Assembly (NCBI RefSeq): GCF_032854445.1
Contig: NC_088295.1
Span: forward strand, 56,651,249 to 56,715,248
Source: Liolophura sinensis
Lineage: Eukaryota; Mollusca; Polyplacophora; Chitonida; Chitonidae
Length of the DNA stretch: 64,000 nucleotides
Direction of reading: 5' to 3'
Made by a program: the position numbers and the translations under genes. Under the pieces are notes generated by a model that saw nothing but the letters and a program-made list of their open reading frames with translations, had not been told where the DNA came from and ran no database searches. Positions 36,757-49,416 of the stretch are shown one piece after another. Position 1 is the stretch's first letter, and each line of letters opens with the position of its first letter.

Positions 36757-37094
36757 TTGTATATATAGAGCCGTAAAGTCTCTTAGATGGTGTGTATATA
36801 TAACAGTTTCAACGGTGTAAATAAACACTAGAAGTCTGTGTACAACATCTTCACCACTGATATATGTACACAGCCTTGCACATATCATGTTTGATTGACA
36901 CCATTTGGATTGATGTAAAACTGCTGGGCTCCGTGGAGTACAATATTTTTGTTGAACTAAACCGCCTTGGCTGGTTTACATACTGGTTTACAGATCTCAT
37001 AAATCACATACAGCACTCTTTAGGTTGACCTTCAAAATCTCGTGTATATGGTACGCAATCTATGTCACACATTTTCCCGTCATGACCTTCACTC

Positions 37095-37324
37095 AAAAAA
37101 TTAATCTGTTAATTTTAACGCAAGGTTTGTTGCCTAAGTGATACTAGAATGTATTCTGTTATTGCAACAGATTATTCTGTTAAGTATAACACACATATTC
37201 TCTTATTTTAACATAACGATTCTATCAGATTAACAAAATATTCTGTTGAATTTGACACTATACTTTATTATAAAAACAGAATACATTCTAGCATCACTGG
37301 TAAAATTGACAGATTAATTTTTTT
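37095..37324. repeat. Palindromic element with terminal inverted repeats
   Basis: The left arm from 37095 starts aaaaaattaatctgt and continues through gtgatactagaatgtattctgtt. The right arm, ending at 37324, repeats this in reverse complement with a deletion of about 16 bp relative to the left. A short attctgtt word recurs inside. About 230 bp in total, MITE-like. I could not settle the target duplication because the ends run into A and T stretches. Confidence 0.6.
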
Positions 37325-38703
37325 GTTTCTTGTCCTGTCGTACAACAACTTTTGGTGTCACAAATGTTTCAATTCATTGACACAATGCAGATGACAGAGC
37401 AACATTGTAATTTATAATGTATAGATTATACACCTTCAATGTTCAAGAACACAGTGTAATGAAATAAAAGGTATATGTATATAAGAGTATAAAAGTGAGA
37501 TCAAAACATTCAGGAAGCAGGGAATTAAATTCACACTGTATACTTTGCCCGCCATTTTTATACAGGTAGTATAATTATCTTGTTGATCCGTGAGTGTATG
37601 TTGATGCAGCAGTAAGTTCTCACACTCTTGATATCGCTCCGATGGCAGTCCTATGTTTGGCGATTTGTAAACAGTACTCTGGTATACCGAGTCTATCAAC
37701 TCCATAGACAGCAAAACAAAGTCACTTAGTCACGATAAGATAAAATGCGGAAGATCTTGGGTGTGCGTCAGTAAATGTTTACCAAAATAGTTAGTCGCGT
37801 TGCGTAAATCTACGCCTGGTGTTTACCGTAGTGACGATACGGCCCTCGCTGACCACCTTATCCATCTGAAGACAATGGATTGGTCGAACATACGCTATCA
37901 GATAAAGTCCTCTATTATCGGTATAACGTTGACAGATAAAGTACTTTACTATCTGTATAATATTGACAGTTACTATTATCTCAGATATTTGCGGAGCTTA
38001 TCATTTGTGCAGGCCCTTAGTCAATCTCTGCAATGCCTTCGTTCCCTGCATATCGTATAGGCCTTGCGTGTGCCACGCCCTCTGTATCGCTCTCCCCAAC
38101 CACTTATCAAAGCCATGCTGAACACGTATATGAGGATAGCATTTATTGACCAAAATGTTATCTTTATATACATAGACACTATTTCACATAGAACCAAAGG
38201 TATAACTATGGGTCTCCATCATAAACAGTTACGATTCGCCTTAAATTAAGACTGCCATACAGTACAACTATGGACTGGTATTCACTACTGACGCAGGCAG
38301 GCTCCATCCTAAAATACAATAATTCCTTCGCTGGGGTCGTGGCATGACTGTCGTTTCTACCCCATCCCGGGAGCGGTCACGTCATATGCTCTGAGAATTG
38401 ATATTTGAATGGCACGCTTCAGCATCTGATTGGTCCATTAGGGCAAGACAGCAAAGACAGTTTTTTCCCAAACAATGTAAGTTCCTATACACGACACTGA
38501 TCGCTGAAAAATTGTCATTTGTACAAATCTACAGAGACATATATGACGATATGATGTGATACTTAATATTTCTCACTTGCAACAGCTATCGTCTGTAACT
38601 TATGCCAAAAAATAAACCCTGAGTGAATAGGCTATGCATGTGCACACGGTCTAGGGAAGCATGTAAAGCCATATATACGTGTAAAATCGTGAAATATCAT
38701 GTC
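37325..38703. other. No gene seen
   Basis: Short frames at 37436-38249 have no recognisable domain. No RNA gene was seen. Confidence 0.4.
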
Positions 38704-38963
38704 AATTTATTTATTTATTCCATTGGTATTTTACGCCGCATTCAACAATATTTCACTTGTACGACTGCGGCCAGCATTATACTGGGAGGAAACCGGGCAG
38801 TGTCCGGGGGGAACCAACGACCCTCCGCAGGCTGCTGAGGGAACTTCCCACGTTCATGTACGACCGGAGAGGAGGCCAGCATGAGCTGGACTTGAACTCA
38901 CAATAACCACATTGGTGAAAGGCTCTTAAGTCATTGCGCTAACCCCTTGACCTCGAAGACCTC
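38704..38963 (-). mobile_element. SINE, near full length
   Basis: Read on the minus strand, it starts with a degraded tRNA-like head (ggttagcgcaatgac and a B-box-like ttcaagtccagctcatgc). It continues through the gtgggaagttccctcagcag and ggaaaccgggcagtgtccgg blocks (the latter as seen on the plus strand) and ends in a poly(AAAT) tail at 38704-38720. Flanks share only about 6-9 bp (tcatgt...), so the target duplication is uncertain. Confidence 0.85.
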
Positions 38964-39438
38964 GAGATGTCATGTAAAGGATCAGAGTGTAGAATGAACG
39001 CCATTGCCGGTTGAGTACAATATCTGATTAACTGATTGACTCACTGATTGTTGTTTATCACTATACTAAACCATTTTACTGCAATCTTTGAACCCTGAAT
39101 GAATGAATCAGGCACATGTCCTGTTGATTGACCACAAGAACCCCCCCCCCCCCCCCACCCTCCTCTCTCCTTCACCCCCACCCGCCCCTCTCCACTTCAC
39201 CCCCACCCTCCCTTCCATGTACGTGAATAGTGTTATGGATCTGAATATCGGAAGTGTTGTGGGGGTGGGAGGGGGGATACAGGGGAGTTATAGGCAAGGG
39301 GTCTTACCGTGGAAACTTGAAAGAGACGCTAAAAACCATAAGAAAGTTGTACATTTCATGATTGGACATCAACGTGTGTTTGGGTTCTCTCTGTGGTCAC
39401 TAAATGTAATTAACTTTAGATTTTGTAGTGCTTGTTAA

Positions 39439-40051
39439 GCCCGCTCCAGACTATCCAACATTGTTCAACTTTTGTTGACTCAACAGCAATTTCAGTGCTG
39501 TTGAGGTAAGTTGGGTGTCCCGTCCACACTACAAATCAGATAGTTCAACATTGTCCAACAAAGTTGTCGTGGGTTGAGCTGTGTTTTTTCTGTGTTTCTT
39601 TCAATAAATTGGAGGGAAATTTCCATCTTTCTTTCCAGTGCCTGAGACACAATGATTTTCTTTTGTCCCTGTCCTTGTAATCTTTGGAGAGAGTGTTGTA
39701 CGGGCAAGTATATTTTTCATACTCCTGTATCAACGAAACTGTCTCATTGTGAGATCAGTTTCTCTCTTTCGCCTTTGGAGCCGCCATTTTGCCCAGGTCA
39801 CGTGTATTAAGACGGTCACGTTATTTCTACGTGCCCGCTAATTGCCTACTTTCACTCAACTTCACTCAGCTTGACAAAAAATACACGTGCACATTTCCGA
39901 TTCAACCGTGTTGGACACTGTTGAGTGTTGTTGAACGAAGTTGAGGAACCCGTCCAGACTCCTCAACACGTCTCAACTTGTTCACTCAACTTTAAGCTGA
40001 CTCTTGTTGAGTCAACAAAAGTTGAGTGATGTTGGATAGTCTGGACGGGGC
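39439..40051. mobile_element. 613-bp TTAA-flanked DNA transposon derivative
   Basis: Terminal inverted repeats of about 48 bp start GCCCGCTCCAGACTATCCAAC on the left and, in reverse complement, GCCCCGTCCAGACTATCCAAC on the right. Further subterminal repeats are based on caacttttgttgactcaac. TTAA flanks both sides (39435-39438 and 40052-40055). The interior holds a dead MADF/Myb-like frame on the minus strand. PIF/Harbinger-type elements encode such a second protein but usually duplicate 3 bp (TWA). PiggyBac elements use TTAA but carry no MADF protein. Superfamily assignment is therefore open. No transposase remains. Confidence 0.8.
39545..39786 (-). pseudogene. MADF/Myb-like DNA-binding domain remnant inside the transposon
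   Basis: From ATG at 39786 the minus strand reads MAAPKAKERN and then a TGA at a position where related domains have Trp. The same frame continues with a segment containing LIQEYEKYTCPYN and SKDYKDRDKR, followed by a basic stretch, and stops near 39545. The pattern of a conserved Leu-Ile-x-x-Tyr helix, then Tyr-Asn and dYkdRdkR, is the N-terminal half of a MADF/trihelix Myb-like domain. It is the kind of accessory protein encoded by PIF/Harbinger transposons. The premature stop and loss of the C-terminal half make it non-functional. Confidence 0.6.
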
Positions 40052-40613
40052 TTAAGATTTCTCGTTTTAGAATGCTTGCCAGAAATACAAAAATATAACT
40101 GTTATAACTAATAGACTAAGTTTCATTTACATGTATACAGTAAGCGGAATTAAACGTAAGAGATGTTTTTACAGTGGTAGATGTGGAGATAAATCATGAT
40201 ATTTATATTTCAAGAACGTTTGACAATAAACACCTGCATGTTAGACTGTAGAGCAGAAAAGTGGGTATCTCTACAAAGGGACAGGCCACAATCATGAAGG
40301 TAAATGAGTATCGGTAACATTTAAGCCCTAAAGATAAATAGCAAAACGTAACCGTGTAACTTTACACCATATGTATCATGTGACCTTTAGACAAGTAAAC
40401 CACTTTAAATGTGTCGTATATTGCGGTATAATGGTCATCACAAGGCTCAGTGTTTTTAACTTTTCAACAAGGCACCTGATCACGTCTTCATTTCATCGTA
40501 CACAGATTTCTATATCACAACAGTAATAAACTTGGTCATTTGTAACACGCCCGATTGTCCGTGTATAAGCGAGGTGCTTTGGATAGGTGGAATGTGACGT
40601 CAGTCTTTTATAT

Positions 40614-40825
40614 ATTTATTTATTTATTTATTTATTTATTTGATTAGTGTTCCACACCGCACTCAAGAATATTTCACTTATACGATGCCGGTCAGCATTA
40701 TGGTGAGAGGAAAACGGACAGAGCCTAGGGGATACCCATGACCATCCGCAGGTTGCTGGCAGACCTCCTCACATACGACCGGAGAGGAAGCCAGCATGAG
40801 CTGGACGTGAACCCACAGCGACGTC
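40614..40825 (-). mobile_element. SINE, truncated at the tRNA-like end
   Basis: Minus-strand copy. The (ATTT)n tail is at about 40614-40641, followed by the caagaatatttcacttatac core, the cagcattatggtgagag block, catccgcaggttgctgg and gagaggaagccagcatgagc. It ends shortly after the cccacagcgac element, so most of the tRNA head is missing. Confidence 0.85.
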
Positions 40826-41205
40826 GATCTTTTAGCACCAATTATGGAGAGTGTGTTATCAGGCGTGCAGCTGGATTTTTTGGCACAAACAAGATTTCAA
40901 CATTTCACAACAATACTGCTTTCTAAATGTGCACCTAGGTAGCCTATAGCTGTAAACGTATATACAAAAGTCAAATAGCAATGAGGCTAAACAGCTGACA
41001 GGGTAATAATAATAACAGGATGGCAAGTGTTAATGAGATTATCGCCGCCATAGAGTGACGTCACAGTATTAAGTGGTTTATGGCAGGTGCCATGCACGGT
41101 GCAATTATCGCATGCCTCATGATTGATGGTTAATAATGATCTGTATGTGTCTGTATCCCTGTAGACACATGCTGACTTGTATTTATATATTAACGACTGT
41201 TGTAC

Positions 41206-41350
41206 ATTTATTTTTGTTTGATTGGCGTTTTACGCCGTATTCAAGAGTATTTCCCTTATACGACGGCGTATTGTGGTTGGAGGAAACCGGGCAAAGCCCG
41301 GGGAAAACGCACGACCATCCACAAGTTGCTGCCAGACTTTCCCACATAAA
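41206..41350 (-). mobile_element. SINE, partial
   Basis: Minus-strand copy with the short tail at 41206-41220, gttttacgccgtattcaag, ggaggaaaccgggcaaagcc and catccacaagttgctgccag, ending near cccacataaaac. The head and the start of the core are missing. Confidence 0.85.
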
Positions 41351-43930
41351 ACAGTTGTATAGGAATCGCACATAAGTAAACGGTTTCAAATGTAAGGGGT
41401 ATTTTTCATACACTTAACTCAGATATCATTTTTGTAAGATTCACATGACACGTGCTAACATGCTCTGTGTATATAGTCGCTCACTACATATTGTGTAAGG
41501 TTTAATTCACATCTTGCAACAGACCTAATTTCTTACCTATATAATTTTACGGACATGTTATAAATTCATCTTTAACATTAGCACAGAACAAATTAATATA
41601 TATAAAAAAAAGTATACATTAACTGTACACAGAAATGATATAAATTTATAATAGCTCAGAGATTTATTACATCTTTTAAGATGATTCATAGAAAGTATCG
41701 TTATCGCGAGATTTTCCTTCACGCTCATACTGAAATAAAGAGAAATCATCACAAATCATCAGGTGAAAACAAATATCATGTGAACGTTGACTGTCCCGCC
41801 ATAGTTATTCCAGAAACCTTCTGCTTTGCCTTTGTTTGAGTTTGGGTTTCAAAAAGGAAAAAAACTAGCTCGACAAAGCTACACACAACAGATGTAAACT
41901 GCTTGTACGAATGACATCATGCAGACAGATATAGTGTTGTGTTACGATTCACATGTATACGTGTAATTAGCCATTATACAAGTTCTTTGGTTTCTAACCC
42001 GCACATCTGTCTATCTAAGAACCAGCAGTCTAATAAGGCATATAAATCTCTAATCCGATTAGACAATCGTGCCAGTAGAGCTTGTATTGCATGTCATCCG
42101 TTATCGACAAGAGCCTATGAAGGACTTCAATCAGTGACGAACCAAACAGTTCTTCTCTTAGAGCATTGTTGAGTATAGTGCCTATATATAACAGTAAAGA
42201 ACATAGAATGGTTGCAGTGATATAATAATAACAACACAAAGCCGATAAATATATATTCGGATGTCAGTTTTTATTGAACCTCAATAATTCACATGCGACT
42301 TGTCGAAACGACGCGTTACACTCGACACGCGGAATTACAATAGGTCATGTATTCTGTAGGCAAATGCAATTCGATTTGTAACGATCGACTAAAATCGAAA
42401 CCCAAATCACATGCAACGACTTTGTTGGATTACACATGTCCTTTCGACTAAACGCACGGTGTATTCGAGGTTTAAAAACATTGGAGTCATCGTAATATAC
42501 GATCAAGGGTCCCTTTCGCAAATCCTCGTAGCTTTTGTCGCAACTGATCCCGACGCCGTGTATGGAGCTACACGTATAACCTACAGACAACGACATTAAC
42601 GAAAAAAGTTACGAAGCATTTTGAAAGTGATCATAGTGCTGCAAGTGTTCTAAATTCTGTCTGAGGGACATGTCACAGTTTATGTAAAGTTGTCAACACC
42701 TGTCATTGTTTATTTCCAGTATTACGTGTGTATAATAGCGAATATATGCATGACACCGATGGACTATACGTAAAACCCTAGTGAATTTGCCACGACCTTT
42801 ACGATTTATTCATTGTGTTCAAAATTCCGAACCAGTGAAACGTGTTCGCGTGCCGTGATATTATCCCATTGCACACTGTAAATGTGCTAACTTGCCCTGT
42901 AGGAAGTTTTACACCCCGCGCTGGGGGTACAGGGTTGAGGTTAACACCTCTGTAACTACTTTAGCAAGATTTCGACCCACAGCCTGGAATTTTGTGTTAG
43001 CCTCCCGGTGGGTGTGATACTACGCTCAGACGCTTATATTCAAAGACCCAGTGCCTCTGGTTTTTGGTAATTCAATCGTCTACTTGTAATTATACCCAGA
43101 GCCCCCCCCCCCCCCCCCCCCCATACACACACGTGCCGACGACAGGGCTATTGTGTTCCACTCATCGTACATTGCGTATTCACTAATCACCATTGAAATT
43201 AAGTTTAACTCTTTGCACTTTGCTCTATGACCTCATTTTTGCGTCGCATGAACAGGTGGTTACCGTTCAGGCACTTTGAAGATAATCCGTGAACCAATTA
43301 ACTCACCTGCCGAGAGGCTTTGATCTTGGTGAATGCAGATCACACGTAATGTAGATACAAGCAATGGTAATTAAGTAGCCAAAGCGATAAAGATCTTTGT
43401 GCTTCTATTAGATTCATTGTGGTGAGATTTCACTGCATTTTGTTTTCTCCACTCCGGAGAACATGTGCTTACTCTCCCCTTTAGATAAACTCACAGCAGA
43501 CAGTTGCCCCCGGGAGGCGACTTTCTCTTCACAGATGGTTAGCTGGACATTTTGTGTCTTTCCGTATCTGGATTAAAGTTTATAAGCTTTCATTAAGTTT
43601 GACTAGAAGACGAATATACGTTGATGTTTCATCTTCTGTCTGACAAGGTTCTCACGGTTAGAATATTTATTTATTTTAGCGCCATATTATGTACTCTAGT
43701 TCATTCACTTATTTGATCACGGTCATGAGTAATAGAAACCGATGTGCTCTGGTGAGTAAACCATACATACACCGGCCTTCGACCAGGTAAAAGGGAACTA
43801 ATCCTAAAATTTCAAGATTATTCTTATTACCTCGGAGAGTGGTATGTTCATTGTTGTCGTTAAAACAACAGAAGTTACTTGATAGAGCGAATACATTACT
43901 TACACACTACATTTGTAAAATATGTCACAG
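41351..43930. other. No gene seen; long C homopolymer
   Basis: A run of 21 C occupies 43102-43122. No recognised exon, RNA gene or transposon was found. Confidence 0.4.
43102..43122 (+). repeat. Poly(C) tract, 21 bp
   Basis: Uninterrupted C run. It could form an i-motif, or a G-quadruplex on the other strand. Confidence 0.9.
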
Positions 43931-44026
43931 TTACCGCCTGAGGTGTTCCAGCCAGGTGATGACCCAGTCGAGGCCATCCTTTGTCACGGAAGTCTCGAAG
44001 ACGGTGGTTTCATCGTTTGCCAAGAG
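43931..44026 (-). pseudogene. Probable ARF/ARL-type small GTPase C-terminal fragment
   Basis: Between a TGA (44029-44027) and TAA (43933-43931) the minus strand encodes 31 residues. The segment FETSVTKDGLDWV followed by ITWLEHLRR resembles the G5 box (TSA/ETS) and C-terminal amphipathic helix of ARF-like GTPases (compare SAxxGEGLxxGLxWL). If it is a true terminal exon, the only acceptor-like AG inside the open frame is cgtcttcgag|, just before TSVTKDG, and it is weak. I found no partner exon carrying the P-loop or the NKxD box. A decayed fragment is the safer reading, but a functional last exon is possible. Confidence 0.35.
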
Positions 44027-47000
44027 TCATTTGTTTCATGAAATCGCCGTTTTAGTGACTTAAGTCGGGTGAATTTTTCAAAATATTAAAATTCACCTAA
44101 TAAATACGTATGCAACGCACATGTACAGGCTTGTAAAACTATGTAGTTCACAAATATATTAGCGATATTGATGTGGTCTTATATGAAGCTCTTAAGATGT
44201 TATCCATTACACATGGTGCCGTCACAAACTACATGGGTTTACCATATCCATTTACTTTACATAATCGTTTATGTTCGCATTAACCAATTGATTAAGATCT
44301 TTGAACCCATAGGTACCCAATTAGTTGACTTAAGCACTTTTTACCATCAGAGTTGATCTATTGAGCTATCAAAATGAACAAACACCACTGGCCAAAAAAA
44401 AAATCCCCATCAATGTACTATGTATCGCTTTAAAGAAATAATTTTGTGCAGATACGTGAAACAACTCATTTAGAAGCAAAACAACAACTCATTTAGTAGC
44501 GGATTGTTGCAAATAACAGATTTTTGGAAAAAATAAGTCCAGTAGCTCCGCATCACTTGAATACCCGGTACACGTCACTTGAACATCTGTGATCCACTAC
44601 CAAATCGGTGGGTACGCAGAATGAATAACCCGCAGCAAACAATGGAGCCAGAGTTTGATCAAAGTTACATAATTATAATAAACCAGTTTTGGCAGTACCG
44701 CACCCGAAGTTGGGATACCGCGGCCTTCTTTAATTAGGCTGGTACAACAACTGTTGGATACAGGTATCCGGAAAAAGCCGTGCTGCTGGGTATCACGGAT
44801 CTGAAGGGTAGTCACTTAGAGTATTATACAGGCCCTGAGTGAGATCGGTATGAAATTCATGCAAGACGAAACCACGATTTAGATCGAGATTTGTATGTTA
44901 TCAGATAGGTTTATAGTTCTTATCATCTGAAAGAATTCAGGAGAAGAAGCAAGGTTTCACATTATATGAACTGTACCGCCTAAGGGTGATGATCAAAACT
45001 GTCTATAGACTTTGCACAGGGCCGGCGCGTAAGTGTTGTACATGCTGACCACTGTATTCCTTGACAATGGTGCTGTAGTGAGTTCGAATGCAGGCTTAAG
45101 GATGTTGATTGGTTGAATGATTGATTGAGTTGAATAATTAGTATTTTCATATATATGACGACTATCGGGTTAATCTGTGCAGGAAAACGTGCATATAGAA
45201 GCAAGTGTAAACACCGCACCTCATAATGTATACAAAACACGCCCTAACTTAAAGCCGCAGTCGAAAAATGTGGCATGCAACAATCGTGTAGGAAATAAGA
45301 CCTAAGGATCATGTAGCTCATTTTTTTTTTCTTGTTTTCTCGACTTATTTTCTTCTATTTCGCCGCATTTGACACTACGCTATAAACAGGGTTCAGGGTG
45401 TTTCAAAGAAATTCCAATTCTACATGGTCCTATATGCAATGAGAAGCCAGAGCAAGTCGATTTAGACCAGCAGATGATGTGGCGACCAATATCTGTTGTC
45501 GTTTGGAGTGTTTATTTTGACAACAGTTGGAGATTTGCGAAGACTGTCGCCATGTATCAGGTCATCAGTCTCAACAGTCCAGGATGCCGAGACAACCGTT
45601 CTGCCTTACACCGGAGTATTCGTCAAGGAATACACGGATTGTGAAATTCTACACGCTAGACGATCTTTACTGAATCAAAAATAAACCCAACCGGTAATTA
45701 CCCTCAGGTTGAGAAACCAGACGATTATTTTTTCTAGCGCGTGCGCGCCAGACAGGAAGCACGCGCCACATCGGATCTAAATTGTATCTTGGGTCAACCA
45801 TTGGTCAACCAAGACGAGGCTTGGGAGTTTCGCATGCCGCCATATCGGTCTGATAATTCAGGAGAAAATGTCACATAGTTTAATGAAATACCACAGAGGA
45901 CAGCGGACGAGGAAGTATTAGTGGCTAAAATTGAAAATAATGATAGAAATGCTCTGCACGGAAATGGCATATTGGGCGTAAATGGATTCAGGGCCGGATC
46001 TTTAGATTGTGTATTTATACATCAATTATACAATCAGTATATCGGCTCGTTCACTGTTAAATGTGCCCTCCCTTCAATGCCTAGGACACACGAGGTGGGG
46101 GTTCAATCCCGGCTTTGGGCAAACACTTTGTAAATTCCCCCATCTCACTGCTTGTAGGGCCTTGATGACAGCAGGTACACCATCTTCTTCCAATATGGTA
46201 TACATATCTATACATCACATTTGGAAAAGTGACTTGCCAAAGGTCTTGATCGTTTCGATCAACATTTTCTTGATCGTTAAGTCAAACAATGATAAAGTGA
46301 ATCAATAAAAAAAAATTAAACAGTGCTGAAAACACGTAAGGTTTTGTTTTCTTATTGCCTGGTACCCGTCCTACAAAGCTGTATTAAGCATTTGTCATGG
46401 TGGCGTATCTCTTCACTGCTGTTGGCATGGACGTTACGCCAGGCGCACGATGGGACTTCTTCCTAGGGCAGGTCCCACATGGGCTGCAGTGTATATATAG
46501 TATATGCAAGGTCACATAGCGAATTCTCAGAGTGTATCCGTGGCTGATGCCACCCTAAATATAGAATGAGTCAGCAAAACCTTATCAGTGGCGATATTGT
46601 GCAATAATTAGGATCTATATAACACATCTATCAGCCCTTGTATACGGTGTCATGATTACAACGATGAACGCGGCCGTGTGCATGGATCTAAAGATTACAA
46701 ATTGGTGTCATCGAACGTCTGAATTTGTGGATCGAATTTCTTCAGACGAGACTAACATGGTGGTTATAACTGGGTTTCCAACATGGTGTTGTCTGTTTTG
46801 GATTTGTGACTGGTAGGGGTATATTTCACACTTTGCGAGCATAGTCTCACGCCGGCGCCAGAGTCACCGCAAGAACCAAATCACCGTGCTGTTGTTGGAG
46901 TGATAGAACGCTATCTGTCAGATGAACGCTTGTCATCAAAACATTCCCATGGAAGCCAAGCGGGACGGAGTGGTCAGGGTTCGGACTGACAGTGGATATC

Positions 47001-49326
47001 ATATATTTGGTCAGTCGTGTCAGCGTCTACACTGGTCACCGATACATCTAACTGGCTGGTACAAATCACACAAGATCAGACACGCTTGTCAGAAACAGAA
47101 AGGCTTTGCATCCTTAAAACTTTTGTCTATTCAGAGAATTTTCATCTGAGCGGAAAGAGTATGTTATCTCCATTAATTTTCACTTTGGAAGAAAAATTTC
47201 ATGATACTGGATGATCGGTCAGTGGCGACGGCATAAAGAATTGGACTGTTACTTTACACATGATTGATTTGGCGTTGTTGTCGGGTGTTTTGACAATTTT
47301 AACGGCTAATGCCAAATGGTCATTTCTCAAAACCTGCACTTTTTAAACCAGTTGTGAATTTTGTTCGCGTACGAGTCGTGTATGCTTCCGAACAAGGTGC
47401 GAATGGAAACAATCTTCAATTGCTATATGGTAAATTGTACTCGAATAACCTTCAAAAGTCGATCAGACTTAGTGACCTGTTCATCCAGCTTAAATGGTTC
47501 CCAGGTTTCTCCTGTGTATATCCTGCTTATGTGATTAAATTAGATCACACTTGCGTTTCATCGAATTTGGTGCAATTCAATTTAAAACGCGAGCAAGAAA
47601 GTAAAAATGCGATTTCGTTAAGATAGAATTATACTGGCGGTCAAATTGAAATGTAGCTCATGTTAATGGAACATTTTCTTAGAGCTTCTTTTGTGATGAT
47701 GTTTAATCCTGGAACTGTTCAACAAATTAGTGTACGCAAGTCTGACGCACACAAAGCGTTTGTTGCATAATTCATGGGTTGATCACAGATAAGATGCGCC
47801 GGTTAATCCCCAATATATGCAAATTGAATGCAAATTCAGACAATAACCACGTGCTCCGGCTAGTCGGAGATGATTGAGGTTGCCTATAGGCATCGCACGT
47901 GAACCTCGGTGCGAGCTGCAACTCGCGTGCTTGAGGATTCAACGTGAATCACACTGGGACTCAAAGCAATGTCCATATCGACGTTGCATCTTCCATGCAA
48001 ATTTCAAGCAGATATGGACTGAATAAAATAGTGATTAGATGCATAATTAATGTTCCATTGATTATCATATATTATCTTTAATTAGATGCAGCTTTTTTGT
48101 TGTCGGTACTGTCAATATATGATGCCATTGGGTGAAGTTTTTGTAAGTTGACACCGTTACCGGTGCAGCCAATTTAATTAGCACCCCAGTCGTGCTGTGT
48201 ATAGCAGCAGTCATAATTGTAAAACACACACCAACAGGTGCACGACAACTGTGCGCTTATATGTGTATTTTTATACTTTACCCTTGAGGAGAGTTTTGCA
48301 GACAGACTTAAAAACCCACTCCACAACACCCGATATAATGAACTGATATAAGAATGGGACGAAATAATGTATAGTAATCTACATCATATAAAAGAGTGCA
48401 TGATCAAAATATGAGCTACAGGTCAAGGGTTATCTGTACTAAAAACTTTTCATAATCTGCATTTCATTTAATTTCTGAATTCATGAAGTTTTCACACATC
48501 CTATACGTCGTTAAGAGCATGTATATTGTATTGATTGGCCATTTTATAATAATGATTGACAATATTTTCATCCGTAAAACGTAATGGTATATATTAGTAT
48601 TAATTAATATAATATATATGCATTCAGGTGAGCCAGTCGATCAGCCCTAATTGACGAGCTCTCGCGAGCTCGTTAGTATGCGTCTTTAAGTCAGAAAGTT
48701 CGTTGCAGATTGTATACCTGGTAAACGGCGGTGATATCTTAATGGGGTTTTCTCAGGCTGTAGGCGTTCAGTTTCCACCACCATGCAGTACGAAGTTAAA
48801 CTCTAAACAATGTAAATAAACAAATAAATTGATTTATAGACTTGGTATAGTAAATTTTTCTTTGAACCACTTTCCTGAGAAAATGTAATTGCTTAGAATA
48901 TATGAAATTTATCTTGAATGAAGACTCGCTAAACTTTTCATATCTTTCATAGATTTCACCCGCATACATTATATAAAAGGCTGATTTGAAGTTGCTGTAT
49001 GTGTATATATGCTTTACGAGATCCATGTTTCCTGTGACTACACTGTCGACGTTCCCACTTTAACTGTACTTCATCATGTACAGTTGTATGTGATGACATG
49101 TCTATTTCTACAATCTGGAGACTGGAATTTGTAAAATGCTTGTATGAGAAAAATGATGGGCAAAATTACAGATGAATGCTATAAAAGAAGCCAATATTGC
49201 CTATATTTTCCCTCCTCGGCATGCACGTCGCCGACTGCATTTTTTTATGCTCAGACATATTGCAGATACAGGTCCATTATTTTTATTCGTTCTTGTCATT
49301 GTTAACATATTTGTCTTATTACCCAC

Positions 49327-49329
<3 letters not shown>
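44027..49329. other. Mostly featureless; CpG-clustered spot near 45.73-45.85 kb
   Basis: Around 45735-45850 the sequence contains gcgcgtgcgcgcc, gcacgcgcc and gccgccat (YY1-like), which look like a CpG promoter, but no adjoining coding exon could be recognised. Frames at 45369-45644, 46009-46308, 46922-47149 and 47309-47626 show no domain. An AT palindrome lies near 48595-48620. Confidence 0.35.

Positions 49330-49415
<86 letters not shown>
49330..49415. repeat. (TA)43 dinucleotide microsatellite
   Basis: Perfect alternating TA of about 86 bp. Tyr-Ile repeat frames on both strands are artefacts of the microsatellite. Confidence 0.98.

Positions 49416-49416
<1 letters not shown>

Noticed and set aside
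35852-36776. Several reading frames of 65-168 codons on both strands
   Set aside because: They are produced by the 29-bp tandem repeat, whose unit lacks stops. No gene structure surrounds them.
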